Assembly (NCBI GenBank): GCA_027605045.1 | Contig: JAQFWX010000090.1 | Location: 62,001-126,000 of the forward strand | Direction: 5' to 3' | Length of the DNA: 64,000 nucleotides | Source: Phallus indusiatus | Taxonomy: Eukaryota; Basidiomycota; Agaricomycetes; Phallales; Phallaceae | Part shown: piece after piece, positions 47,163 through 59,246 of the stretch | How the letters are laid out: each line of letters begins with the position of its first letter | Numbering within the stretch: the first letter of the stretch is position 1 | Translations under genes and position numbers: made by a program | Notes under the pieces: model-generated | What the model was told of the DNA's origin: nothing | Database searches by the model: none | The model's input: only the letters and a program-made list of their open reading frames with translations

Positions 47163-48861
47163 GCTTGCAGGGTAAGCCACATTCTAAATCTAAATCAGAA
47201 ATTTGAAAATATGTGGATTAAACCCTTTCTTCCCTTAGGTAAAGGTACGAGTCCTGAATTTGAGGGAGGTAGCTTTTCCCCGCTTTTCCTTGTCAATTTG
47301 AGATAGGGCCCGTTTTACACGTTGAAATGGCGAGCGTAAAGGTATTAGTCTCTGCAAGCTTCTGACATGCCAAACTGTATAGTGACATCAACTAGGTCGT
47401 TTTCGAAGTGGTATTACCCATGCATATGTCATTGGCTTTGAGTGTAGGTCTTAAATGGCGATGGTCTGTTTAATCTTTATAGTATGCAAGTTGGCACCAG
47501 CGACTAAATATGGTATTATATAGATCCTTATCTCTGAACTGCGGTCCACCTATTACTAAATGGAGTATCAACATTCGGAGTTGGTAAGAGTCCACAGACT
47601 ATAAGACATGTGAAAGATCGTTGAATAATTGATTATGTGCGCCATGGTCCCTTTAGCAATGATATCTATCGGGCCTTGAAATATTTGAATCGTCACATCA
47701 TTATCATCACCATCCGAATCAAGAATCAATGTTTCAATGTTGCTTTTCAGCCTCTAACTGCCGATTATAAAGTCCGAGAAATTGGTTGAATTGTGGCCAA
47801 GCTGATATAGTAGTTATTACGTGTATGAGAATTTCGAGACTGATGTTGATTGGTTCGTCGCTGATGATGATGTTCATCACGTCCTTCGGGGATCAAGGTC
47901 AGATTATAAACCGTCTCGTAAGTATGGGCTAATGCTTGTTTTGAACTGCATTGTTAACTGCCTGGGCCTCGAACTTTGCTGCTAGTGCATCGCGTTACGG
48001 GTCACCAGGAACTAGGTACATGTCACGGCGTCCACTTCGGTGACCACTAACCATTTTACCAAGTGCGATGCCAATTATAATAGTGATTGCGTCCGGAGTT
48101 TGATATCACCAGCGCAAAATCTTCCTCCGTATTTGAAATATCCCCATTCAAGATTTAGGCGCATTCATCGACCGCATAATTGTAATGAAAGTGCGGGGAT
48201 TCAACACGATCGATTTAATGTCATCGGGCGCGCGGTTAGCCTCAAGCGGGCGGCTTTGTAAACTGAATCCTGGTGTAGATGCAGCAAGTTTTCCGAAGGC
48301 GCATCGATACTTTTGAGTTCAAATTATTTATCTTTCCCGAACTGTGTAGCCATGGGATATACCCTCGATGAACAATTCAAGATATCAGACGTCTTAAGAA
48401 GCAACAATATCCGGACCTCATTGTGACACAGCATTGATAAAAATAGAAAACCAAAAGATCAGGTCGGGTCAATTTCATCACATACCTGAATACAATGTTT
48501 CAGCTATTAGTCTCTGCATGAAGGCATTGGCGGTACTGCTTGACGCGGTCAACTTCACCCTAGAATATAGAGGCCTCCGGGAGTATAGTAAAGCTTTAGT
48601 AGGGACTACGAAGGACTACGGGAGCCCTGAGCTAGTAATTATTATCCACTAATTCACATGCTTTCACGTGCTTCTGGCCTTCTTTCACTTCTCCTTGGTT
48701 CCCGGTGCTCTGCTTCGTCCTGAGTGCATGATTAATATAACAAATGAGATGACACCGTTGTAATCTCGCTTCAAAATGCTCAGATCCGAAGATTAAGAAG
48801 GAAATTGGGGTAAGTATTATACACATATTCACTTCTCTGCCATCATGCCATGCTTCTCAGG

Positions 48862-48880
48862 CCAATTGGTATTATATAGA
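48862..48880 (+). promoter_or_regulatory. CCAAT / TATA-like elements upstream of the P450
   Basis: CCAAT at 48862-48866 and TATATAGA at 48873-48880. They lie about 200 bp before the first in-frame ATG (49082) and about 310 bp before the internal ATG (49193). Spacing between the two elements is unusually short, so only one may be used. Confidence 0.35.
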
Positions 48881-49192
48881 GCCCACGGTCACACTGGGGT
48901 CCCTGAACAAACTCGACTTCAACTTTCTTCTCGCACACACACACACTTTCTTTTTCGTCCACATACCCTTCTACAATCTCGGGGCATTTTTGAAGCACTG
49001 CACATCTCCGGACATTGCATTATTCTTTCACGCCCCTTGTCTACATACATCTAAGCAACCCAACCCTGAAGACCGATCAAGATGATTTCCCCCTCGGTCT
49101 CGGCATCATCCCCGGATTCGATGAGCTCATGGCTTCGCATCTCGTATAAATTCAGTCAGACATTATCCTTTCTTTTACAGTCAAACAGTACA

Positions 49193-51347
49193 ATGCCTCC
49201 AGCACCTTTAGCTTCCTCATTCCTATCTTTCGCACCCTTTCTCCTACCCTTCACCCTTGCCCTAGCCCTCACCTTCGTTGTTTTCCAGCGATGGAGAAAG
49301 AGAGGCACTCTTCCTTCCCTTCCACCTGGTCCTAAGCCTCTTCCCATCATAGGCAACTTGCTCGATATACCCACTAACCGTGAATACGAAACATACACCA
49401 AATGGGGAGCCGAGTACGGAGACGTAACATACCTCTCTGCACTGGGCAACGACCTTGTCATCCTCAATAGCGTCCAAGCTGCTAACGACTTGCTTGACAA
49501 ACGCGCTCTCATATATTCTGATAGGCCTTACATACCAATGGTCCACGAAGATAGCCTGTGAGTAATCCTCAGCCCGTTTAATCAGTGGGAAACCCGTAAA
49601 AGGATTAGACCGTTCTAATCTTCTTTTTCCGATTTAGAATGGGATTTAACTGGACACTTATCTTCATGAACTATTCACCCGCCTGGCGCCGTCAAAGACG
49701 GCTATTCGCCAAATACATTCCCAATTCGGCTTCTGTGTCATCCTTTCGCTCTCGTCAATCATCTTCCGCACATAACTTCCTGCGTCTTATCCTCAAGTCG
49801 TCAACCCCCACGGCTGCTTCTTCAGACCCTCTCTCATATCGCGCTCATATGCGAACTGTTTTCTCTAACATTCTTGTGGGAGTTGCTTACGGCCTTGACG
49901 TGGTTTCAGGCGAAGACCCACACATCAACCTATGTGAACGTAGCGTTCAGCTAGTTAATTATGGTCTTACCCCTGGTAGTTACCTAGTCAACCTTTTCCC
50001 TCTTCGTAAGTATACACCTTTTCCACGAGGAAAAGAATATTATTGACCTGTCGACAGTGAGACACATTCCCGCATGGGTTCCGTACAACCGTGCAAAGGC
50101 CCTTGGCAAAGTGGTCCGCCAAACACATGCCCAGTTAGTAGATCACCCCATGAATGAAGTTAAATCTAGACTGGTACGTACGACATAATTCTGTCTCTGT
50201 AGGTGGTATCCTGATCAAAAAAAAATTGATGCAGGCGGCCGGGACAGCCGTACCATCCTTCGTTACGAATGCACTGCTCGACCGAGCTGATGCGTTGGCT
50301 CATGGAAAAGGGCACAACGAAGACACCTTCTCCGAGGATGACATTAAACATATTGCTGCATCTATGTACGGTGGTACGTAATTTCAGTCTCAGTTCACTA
50401 GCCAACTTAATCTTACCTTTTCGTTCAGCTGGCTTTGACACAACGTTCGCCCCCCTCCTATACGCCATTCTTAACATGCTTCTCAACCCTTCTATCCAAC
50501 AAAAAGCACGCCTAGAACTAGATGCCGTCCTTGGCTCACCTGACTCGAGCTCGTTTAGACTCCCATCTTGGGAAGATAGACCCAATTTACCGTATATCAA
50601 TGCTTTACTCCAAGAAAGCTTGAGGTTAGTTTTTTTAGAGAAAAATTACACACCCAGAAGACTAAATAAACCTTGAAGGTGGATTCCTCCAACACCCGGA
50701 GGCTTACCTCATACCCTATCTCGTGAATTCAATCCTTCAGCTCACCTCGCCGACTCGAAACCCTCAACTGAACCAGCTCCAACGAAAGAATATGACACGT
50801 ATCGTAAATGGCGCATCCCGCGCGGGAGCACTATCATAGCTAATGTCTATGGTATGCTGCATGACCCGAAAGTATACCATGATCCATATTCGTTTAAACC
50901 TGAACGATTCTTGAGGGAGGAGTATACCGATTCTGAGGGTAATGTGCATGTGTTGAGAGAACCCGAACCTCATCCTGCCTTACAAGGAGTATTCGGGTTT
51001 GGGAGGAGGTAAGAGTTTTTTTTTTTACGAGTTTGGCGACGATATGCTAAAAACTTTTTATTTAGGATTTGTCCTGGTCAATACCTTGCAGACTCGATTC
51101 TGTGGATTGAACTTGTCAGCCTCATTGCATGCTTCGAGCTCGTACCCGCACGGGATGAACAAGGCAACCCTATCGATGTCACATGGGCTAAAACACCTGT
51201 ACCCGCTTTTGTCCTGTAAGCTTTCCTTCAAACCATACGTCGACAGAATCATATTCACCTATATTTAGACATCCACCCGCCTTCCCATGTCTCTTCAAAC
51301 CGCGATCTGATATCGTCATCCAGAGGATTACGGAGACAGAGCCTTAA
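49193..51347 (+). CDS. Cytochrome P450 monooxygenase
   Basis: Eight exons: 49193-49557, 49638-50005, 50058-50173, 50235-50373, 50429-50624, 50679-51008, 51066-51215 and 51269-51347; sum 1743 nt, 580 residues. An N-terminal membrane anchor (FLLPFTLALALTFVVF) is followed by a basic stretch and the proline hinge LPPGPKPLPIIGN. The I-helix motif is AGFDTT, the K-helix ExxR is ESLR, then KPERF and the heme loop FGFGRRICPGQYLA with the cysteine ligand. The enzyme uses a CPR-supplied electron pair and O2 to hydroxylate a small molecule at the ER surface. The style resembles basidiomycete P450s annotated as O-methylsterigmatocystin-oxidoreductase-like, but substrate cannot be read from sequence. An in-frame upstream ATG at 49082 would add 37 residues; I prefer 49193 because the anchor then sits at the N-terminus. 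No other pathway genes lie beside it. Confidence 0.93.
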
Positions 51348-52151
51348 ACCGACTCATCCGACACATTCCATCGCTCTCTTTCACCCCATCTCATTCTTGA
51401 TTTCAAAGAACATGTAGCCTACCACTCACTCGTTCATTTTTTTCTTTCTAAAATTGATATGTATTATCGCGACCTACTGTCTTTTTGGGTTATCTCATTG
51501 CTTTCGCATTCTCTCCACCTTTCTCATAGATTACAGTCCAGCTATACCAGACCATACCTAGTAGTCAATTCTTTTGTACAACTATTACTATATTTATAAT
51601 GAAACCAACCACTCACACACGATACGCCTTCATCAATGTGCTATACGGGACGTCGACCATAGATTTATCATTTGGCAATACTGTTTGTATCGGGTGATTA
51701 AGATAAGAAGTTGTACCGAGATTAATCGCGTTAATTTGAGGAGTATATGGAGAACAGCAATGAGAATGCGTTGAGAGGCTCCCAGTTTTGACCCACGCCT
51801 AAAGCGCCAGTATCTTTGACATTCTGCCGTCATCAAGCTCAAGGCCCAAGTCACGACCAACACTGCTAATAAAGTTGAATACAATATAAAATCTAAACAG
51901 GTCTCTAAAGGATATTATACTATATATATAATAATCATACTATACAAAGGCCCCAAAAGTCTGTGAGACGAATTAACGAGTCAACCTTCCGTTAACAAAT
52001 ATCTTATTTTATGACGAGCAGTGGAAAATGAGCCTGGTTGAATACAAACGAATCCAAAACAACCCCAGTTCAACGCGTTGAAAGGGGAAGAAACCACAAC
52101 AATAGAAACAATTTTAACACCGCTAACTCGACTCTGTTTTTTTTTTACGTA
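51348..52151. other. Intergenic between convergent P450 and UBA2
   Basis: Convergent 3' ends. AT-rich stretch at about 51915-51945 (tatatatata). No gene seen. Confidence 0.5.
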
Positions 52152-54873
52152 TTAATCATCCAAAACGATGATATCATCAGCGTCGTCTTCGATGAGGATG
52201 ACGCCGTCGACTTCTTTGTACCCCTTTGCAGGACTTGGCGTAGGCGTAGGATTAAAGATTCCAATGCCATTACTCTTCATGATTTTAGGTTTCTTGAAGA
52301 CGGGTTGGTCTTTTACAACCGCCTCGACCTCTTTTTCATCTGCGTCCTCGGGCAAGGGTCGTTTAGATCCTACCACTGGTGTGGACGGTGGTTCCGGTAG
52401 ATACGCTGATGACGCCATAAGTTGGGGTACAGGCTCTTGAAATATAATCTTAGCATCGTCAGTAGGATGGTCCGCTCTGAGAAAATGAGTGAGCTTCAAT
52501 GATGAAAGAAAAAGAGGAAAGAAACAAACGTACGGTAGTAGACCGACAGCCACAGCAATAGTGCCCCAACCAGCTGCACCATCCTCATCAACAATAGTCA
52601 CAAACTTCCCTCTCCCGCACCCCAAATCTTCCAAGGTTCTTTCAAGGTTATCGTCAAAATCGGGATCGGCAAGAATCCGCTTGTCTTCATAGACCGTCAC
52701 ATTTAAACTCTCATCCGAATCAGCATCCGCATCTTCATCTTCATCTCCATCCGCATCTTTTTCATTCACCAGAACACGATCCATCACACTTCTGATAACC
52801 TCTCTTAAAGTCACCTTGCTGGGATGACATCTCATGTCGACATAGGTATCACGACAGACGCCGCACCTGGGGTTTGGAGGTTCTGGGCGAGTTGGTTGAA
52901 GTGGGATGGCGGGTTTGTGTTGAATATGGACAGAACGTAGTAGAGTAGGTAACGATGAGGCTGGAGCTTTTGATGTGGAAGGTAATCTGTCTCGAAGCAG
53001 ATGCAACGCTTGCAGGACTATAAGCCCCGCGATTATCGCGTTTGTTGTCGCGATTGCGGGTATAATGTTGCCCGCCATTTCTGTAAAGCTAGATTAACTT
53101 TCATAGATGGACTTCCGATGTGTGAATGACCCACCTTTAATCTCCCATCTAGTCTTATTTGGGATGCCGTACACGACACTGCGCAAGTTGGCAGCAGCGC
53201 AAACGAAATCAAGGGCGTCGTCATCATCTTTATCAAAGGAAATGATATCTTCACCCTGAGACAACCGCGCAGCCAGCCGCATCGTACTAGAAAGAGTTAC
53301 GCATATGTCAGATCCGGAGCTCTTATCGAAGATCGCGTTTACGAACCTTGATATGAACATATCGAGCATATCTCCTGGTCTCAACGTCTTTTGATCTTTA
53401 ATACCGGTTCCATTATGGTTGTTATTGTCAACCCCATTATCGATACATCCGTTTTTCATGTTCCCATTTTCCGAGTTAATATGGGCATTGCCGCTAATAA
53501 TGTTGTCAAAATTAAGGGGAACGGGTTTGGCACGTTCTCGCCACATATCCGTCATAGATAAGAGATTTTGTACGTCTTGAGCGAAAACCTGATCAGGCAC
53601 AGCTTTTAATAAATATCAAACCTAAAAAGAGGAGAAAAGAACAATGCACACGTACTTTATCAAACACTTTCCGAGCGGCACCATGTCGATCGCTCATATT
53701 AGCCGCCCTGAGTGTTTCTCGAACCGACCTGAATGCCTGCGCTTCTAGGCGTAAAGCCTGAATTTCCTTGGCTATGTGTTACTATTAGAAGAGGAATATA
53801 TACTGTCTAGCATGCACTGTTTACTCACCATTCTCACCCTGTTTCAGCGCCTCGTCGAGTTCTCCTTGATCATCTTCGTCTTCACCAAATAATTGACTGT
53901 AAAAAAAGGGGTGTTATGAACACATGGTATAGAGATGACAAGGTGATAAATGTGCTTATCGTACGGAAATAGATAGCTCTTTGCCCAGACAATGCAATGA
54001 ATCGGCTGTGACGGAGTTGATCGGATTGTGCAAACAGGAAATGCTTTAGGTGTAGGCTTTGGTAAACAATCAAAGCACTCTGTTTGATCCTATGAGCAGG
54101 AACATAAGCCATCACGTACTGGGAAGTGAAGACTGGATGAGAGCGGGGACGCACCTTGACGATTGGTTGGACTTGGCCGAAGTATCCTGCAGTGCCACTT
54201 TCCACAAGAGGTACATTTGCAGCCATACACATCTTATTGACGTGTCTGGAACCGAACGGAGATAGACTCGGAGTTAGCTAGGATCTTACGTATCATCGGC
54301 GGTTTTACTCACCGTCTTGCGTCTAAATTGTCCAAGGCATTTAGAATAATATCGAACGATTTGAACCACGCCACGTCAAATTGTGAGTCTTTGATATTGG
54401 CATGAAGGGGTTCAATTTGAACCCGAGGGTTGAATGGAGCTGCCGTCCGAGCTGCTACCTATCATCAAACAACATGATGTTGGCTTCGAGGCAAAGCATT
54501 ACTCTTGTAACTTACAAAGCTTTTGGGTTGTTTGACGTCCTTTTTTCTAAACAAAAACTGTCGGTTCAAATTCGAAAGGTCAATAGTGTCGAGGTCGAGA
54601 AGTGTTATGTGTCCAAAGCCTGTAAGAACAATGTTTTTGACTTGATGAATGAATGGTTTTCATATAGCGAGGTGTATGATGGGGAAATGGAAGAATGTGG
54701 AACGCAAAAAAGACGAGTTTTTTGGGTTAGTACACTACAAAGTCCCAACGAGCATTGTACTGACGGAGTTCACAACCGATTCCACCACTCCCTACGACTA
54801 GCACCCTTAACTTGGGTAAACGAGAACACAATTCCGGACCTAAAATCGCGAGCGCATGTGCATCGCGAGTCAT
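52152..54873 (-). CDS. UBA2: SUMO-activating enzyme E1 subunit Uba2
   Basis: The multi-exon minus-strand gene starts at ATG 54873 ([12 protein letters not shown]). Early exons are 54873..54765, 54640..54516, 54458..54313, 54245..54155, 54089..53965 and 53896..53829; joins are in frame. The nucleotide-binding GSGGIGCEL is followed by [36 protein letters not shown] and [13 protein letters not shown], all typical of E1 adenylation domains. The catalytic cysteine lies in [16 protein letters not shown]. One zinc pair is CFDC; the other is CGVC near the C-terminal third. A ubiquitin-fold region ([26 protein letters not shown]) and an acidic tail with a [13 protein letters not shown] basic patch close the protein. 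With Aos1 it adenylates SUMO and passes it to Ubc9. The last exons contain a long linker rich in Asn (about 53520-53400). The gene seems complete and functional. Confidence 0.95.
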
Positions 54874-55540
54874 GTTTTTTTTCCTGCTGGTCTTCACAAG
54901 GCATCAGTCGCGTTGACGCGCTCCGGATCCGAGCTTACTTTTTGCAAATATGGGAGTAGGCTAACAGCACAAGTGTATATGTTTTGCTTCGATAAGCGAA
55001 GTAAATGGTGAGGGGGTTTTAGGACTCGAGGAGAAGATAAAGTTCGAAGCTAGTGCTGTTAGCAGCTCTTCCCGAGCAATTGAGCCACAAATTGGGTCCG
55101 TGAAAACTTGTGACGGGCTGCCGATAATGCCGTAAATTCCGTGATTAGTGTGACAACAAAGCTTGGTCAACAGACCAGAGATAATCATTTCCCGGTCATC
55201 TGACTTACTAGTAAGTAGCTTCCTTAATTGAATGCCAGTGTTGTGTTCTTTTGAGCTAGTTTTTCAGTCATTGAATGCCGAACAATTCCACAAGGTGCTT
55301 ATTTCTATATATCATAGATTTATATTTTTCTAATATATCACTATAAAATCATAATTCTCCAATGTTATCGAAATAAAGGAATACCAGCATATGCAAGAGG
55401 ATCATGATTAAATTCTACTTCTCTAAGATTCCGCCAAAGCTACCTGCGTTTCAGCACGAAGGGCTCTACCTCCGCAGCAGTTATCAAAGCCTTCCAGAGC
55501 TGACGCCATGAGATAGGGTTTCCCTATAGCGCGCGGATTA
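54874..55540. other. Intergenic between UBA2 and CHK1
   Basis: About 670 bp in head-to-tail arrangement. AT-rich from about 55300 to 55370. No clear promoter motif was identified. Confidence 0.5.
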
Positions 55541-57462
55541 TTACAAATTCAAATTAATTGTCAACCTTTTTTCAAAAATGCTTACTTTTTCTCTCCGCAT
55601 GACACAAAAACTTCCGTGATTCTCTCCTCCATTCCACGAAAATTTCTCAATTTCAACATACCCTGTAAATCGCTCTTTGCGTTTATCAAACCCCCCAATT
55701 TTCGTCTTTTTGAACTCGGTAGATTCCGCTTCATTACCCAGTTCAGGATCTCGAATTTGAAATTTGACGCCAAATCGTTGTAATGCGGCAAGAGTTTGCG
55801 TCATGAGGTGGCTGGGGGAAGTTGAAGCGTAGAATCTTGTCAAGTGAGGACAGTAGCGTTGGCCAGACTGGGTTTGAGACTAAAAGCAAAGATCAACAAA
55901 ACGTTAAAATCGCAGCAATAAATCAGGCCCTACGAAAAGTTGAAGGGTCTGCGTGAACTGAGAAGCGGCATGTGTTGAAAACATCATTTCTTCCACGTTA
56001 GTCTGCTGGGTTGAGCTAAATGTATGATGAATAAATAAGCAATGTCAAATAATCAACTGTAAGGTGGACTGTTCCATACGCGTTTAAGTTCGGCTCAGCA
56101 AGCTCCAGATCTCCGTTTACTCGGAGTGCTTTAGTTAGTTGTTCTGCTAATTCAATTCCAGACCGGTCGACTAGGTTGTTGGTCCTGTAAAAAAATTTTT
56201 TTTAGCCCACGAAAGCCAAGCCCACGAAAGCCAGGAATATCATGAGCTGAAAACAACCTACTTTCGGACCCAAGGATGCATACCAATTTCAGGTATAGTC
56301 ATTCGACGAGAAACATCGACAGTCAGCATTCCCAGTAGTAATGCTAAAGAAAACTTTGAGAGCTACAAATGGGACTTTTAGACGTGCACAACATACATAG
56401 TGGCTCTTCAGGTATTTGATTCCAAGGTGATTCGGAGAGAATTTCTCCCGTCAAGTATCGTGCATATTCCGGGCTTCCCTCTGTTGTTGGTTGATCCCAA
56501 GGGGTATCTATGATTGAAATCTTTTAAGAAAACAAGAATATGGCAACGAAAAGAACATTGCCTACTTCCACAAAGTAACGTGAACAGTATCACACCCATC
56601 CCCCAGATATCCACGGGTTCAGCATAGTATGGTTGATCGGGAGCATAAACTAGCTTATTGACGACATGTCAACTCGACTAGAATGATTAGCGAGCAGAAT
56701 CAGTTGTACCTCTGGCGCGACGTAAGGTAAACTACCGCACTGTTCAGAAAGCTGACGCGTCTGGCCTTTGTACCGAAACACTGAACACAAGCCGAAATCG
56801 GATATCTTGATTTGACCGGTGACATCGAGTAAAATATTCTCTGGCTTTAGATCACGATGAACGACACCTTGGCCATGGATGTATTTCTGGTAGATCATTA
56901 GACGCCTGACAATAAAAGACATGAACTAGTTTTTTTTATTACCATTCCCTCGACCAACTGGTTGAAGTACAGATGTGCCATGTCTTCGTCAACTCCAACG
57001 TCGGGCGCTAAAGGAATAAAGCGATTAATCAAGACGTTTTCGACATGTAAAACACGACATGGTTACTAGCCTATTTTATCAAAAAGGTCCCCACCCGCGG
57101 CGATTTCCAATAACATATATACCCCTGGGATCCAGGGCGTTTTTCCATCAGGTTCAACAATCACAGCATTGATGAATTCCAAGATGTTGGTATGCTTCAA
57201 AGACGAATGAACTTGGATTTCTTTATTCAACTCTTTGCGCTCATGTTTTGTCGTGTTTGGTGTCAATGCCACAACTTTGCAGGCCGCAACCATGTCGAGC
57301 TTGGGGTTTGCTGCTCTGTAGACGCTGTTCTACATGTCGGGAAACCAAGTTTCGATGCACACACGTTGTTGACGATACTCACACTGAGAATCCGCCTCCT
57401 CCAATCTGCTCTTTGATATGAAATCCTGCTACGACGGGAAGTTTTAACTCCCTTTCTTTCAT
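55541..57462 (-). CDS. CHK1: Checkpoint kinase Chk1
   Basis: Start ATG at 57462 reads [20 protein letters not shown], followed by the glycine loop GGGGFSVVYRA restored by splicing. Then come [11 protein letters not shown] (catalytic Lys), a hinge ([16 protein letters not shown]), [16 protein letters not shown], the DFG in [41 protein letters not shown] and NTPWDQP. Such features, including the [10 protein letters not shown] activation-segment end, are diagnostic of Chk1. The C-terminal exons ([36 protein letters not shown]) match the regulatory KA1-like domain. The gene has many short introns. The enzyme is activated by ATR/Mec1-Rad3 kinases and halts the cell cycle after DNA damage. Stop at 55543..55541. 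Internal exon borders between about 56400 and 55850 were not all fixed. Confidence 0.92.
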
Positions 57463-59169
57463 GGCGTCTATGTGGCTCGCTTGGTAGAAGTAGTGGCAAA
57501 GTTGGGCCGCAGAAGGGTCGCGTTACATAATGTGACTCTTCGCGTCCGCCGCGTGGTCTAATGGACCCTCACTTGGCGGCAAAGCGCGTCTCAATGCACA
57601 TGGACTGCTGAACGGACCGTAGCTAAACTGTTTACAATTTTCAACGACTTTTGCACAAAACTTGATTATAAAAAAAACAATTTCAATTTTTTAAAAAGCT
57701 AAGGATCTTGGTAGGACAAAAACTCAGCCTCACGAGTCACGAGTCATGCATGTCGAAACCTATGATTGTACTATTACTGCTCCAAAAAGCACTGGATGAC
57801 CCCCTGACAGATTTCAAAAAGAGGTCATTTTGTAACAGGCATAATTACTCACAGCCAAGCAAACTATCCCCAATTGCTTTGATATACGGCCCTCAAAGCC
57901 AATAAGCATGTAGTAATTGACAACTAATTGCAGAGGACGCTTTACTCCTTTTTCACGGAGCTTTCGACATCCAGATCGGCTATGACGTTTCGTAAAGTAA
58001 AGCGGTTACCGTAGGCACGAGTAGGACAGGTACTCAGTTTTATAGCTAGACCGACCTAAGTAGATGAAACACATCAATCAACGTATCATATATATAAGGT
58101 CTAAACTGAACCGGTTTGGCTAGTTACGACGCCCCAGAGGTTTGGTCAAGGTACAGAGGCTGTCTGAGTCTGTCTGTGCAACAAATCCAAAAAGCTTGTA
58201 AGTGAACGGCCTCTAAGCGTAGTTCACGGTGAGTGAACCGTCCAGAACGGAGATGACTGAAGAAATTTGAAAAAGAAAAGGGCACTTGAACTGGGTCAAG
58301 TCGGAGAACCAAGAGATTTACCATCAGAGTGAAATGTTCCGGATCTTGAAGCTGAAAGCTTGAAACCCTAAAACTAAAACTAACAGCATGTGCCAAGCAA
58401 AAGCTTATCCAGTGATTGCTTTGATATTCGTACAGACCAAGTACGAACAAACAAATGAATACGGAATGTAGCAGATTGCACTACACATCCTCCGGAACGA
58501 CGGCTTCTTCATGCTGCCAATGCAATCGATCAGGTTAACACTCGCTGTCGCTCGAAAGACTTGGCAGTGACGCGGTGTCGAAACACATTGACAACAAGCT
58601 AACGATGCTGTGTCGTTGGTGGAATGATTGGGTTTTGGAATCAGACATCGATTTGAAAGTCCGACGGCTGCCGCCTGCCGTTAAAGACCTACAAACCAAG
58701 CAGCCATGTTCATTGCGCAATCGAAGTTTCTGTGCCAAGGTTGTCTATATTGTTGTTACGTTTTCAAGTTTTGTTATTTCATAAATTCTCCTGATGAAGT
58801 CGGTGATCAGACGGTATTTTCATTCCCGTTTTGTTCTGAGTTTACTAATATTCCGACGACTTCCAATCAACAACACCGACACCGACAGTGTCATATGAAG
58901 AAAACAATACATCTAATTTCATTATTCGTTGATGATTATTATCATTGTATGACTCGCTTTGGCTTGGTCTCTGATCGTGATTGGCTTTCTAGTGTCAAGT
59001 GATACGCGATCCGAGCAGTAGGCGTGTTGAACTCTTGCGTAGAACTAGGCTGTTCCCCTACATCAAATTTTGAATTGGGAGACCCTCTCTGTTCCTAGGC
59101 CGTACATATCGCTGATTCGAGCTGATTACCGGGATGTCCGTGCAAGGCACCATTGAGCTCGCTTTTTGT
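57463..59169. other. Intergenic region between divergent CHK1 and the DyP gene
   Basis: About 1.7 kb holding both promoters. Short ORFs (up to 108 codons) have no recognisable motif. No tRNA could be folded from the candidates I looked at. Confidence 0.45.
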
Positions 59170-59177
59170 TATAAAAG
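59170..59177 (+). promoter_or_regulatory. TATA box of the DyP peroxidase gene
   Basis: ATAAAAGC within TTATAAAAGC, about 75 bp before the ATG at 59247. A consensus-like TATA at this distance fits an inducible fungal gene. Confidence 0.6.
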
Positions 59178-59246
59178 CTCTACCTCAGTTGCCTCACTTT
59201 GCATACCAGCTTGGTTTCGCTTTCAACTCGGAAGTCACCTAGGGAA

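Larger units (their letters stand above)
43584..49192. other. Gene-poor 5.6-kb stretch
   Basis: Apart from one doubtful model near 47 kb, there is no convincing gene, RNA gene or mobile element. ORFs are at most about 90 codons and overlap on both strands. It marks the change from the NLR-rich half to the conserved half. At 48933-48948 there is a CA microsatellite in the P450 upstream region. Confidence 0.5.

Noticed and set aside
49156..49512. 118-codon minus-strand ORF
   Set aside because: Shadow of the first P450 exon on the other strand.
54402..54959. 185-codon plus-strand ORF
   Set aside because: It is antisense to the first three exons of UBA2, whose conserved E1 motifs are on the minus strand.
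57530..57600. tRNA-like 'gtggtctaatgg' stretch
   Set aside because: Resembles a D-arm, but no matching acceptor stem, anticodon arm or T-arm could be found.
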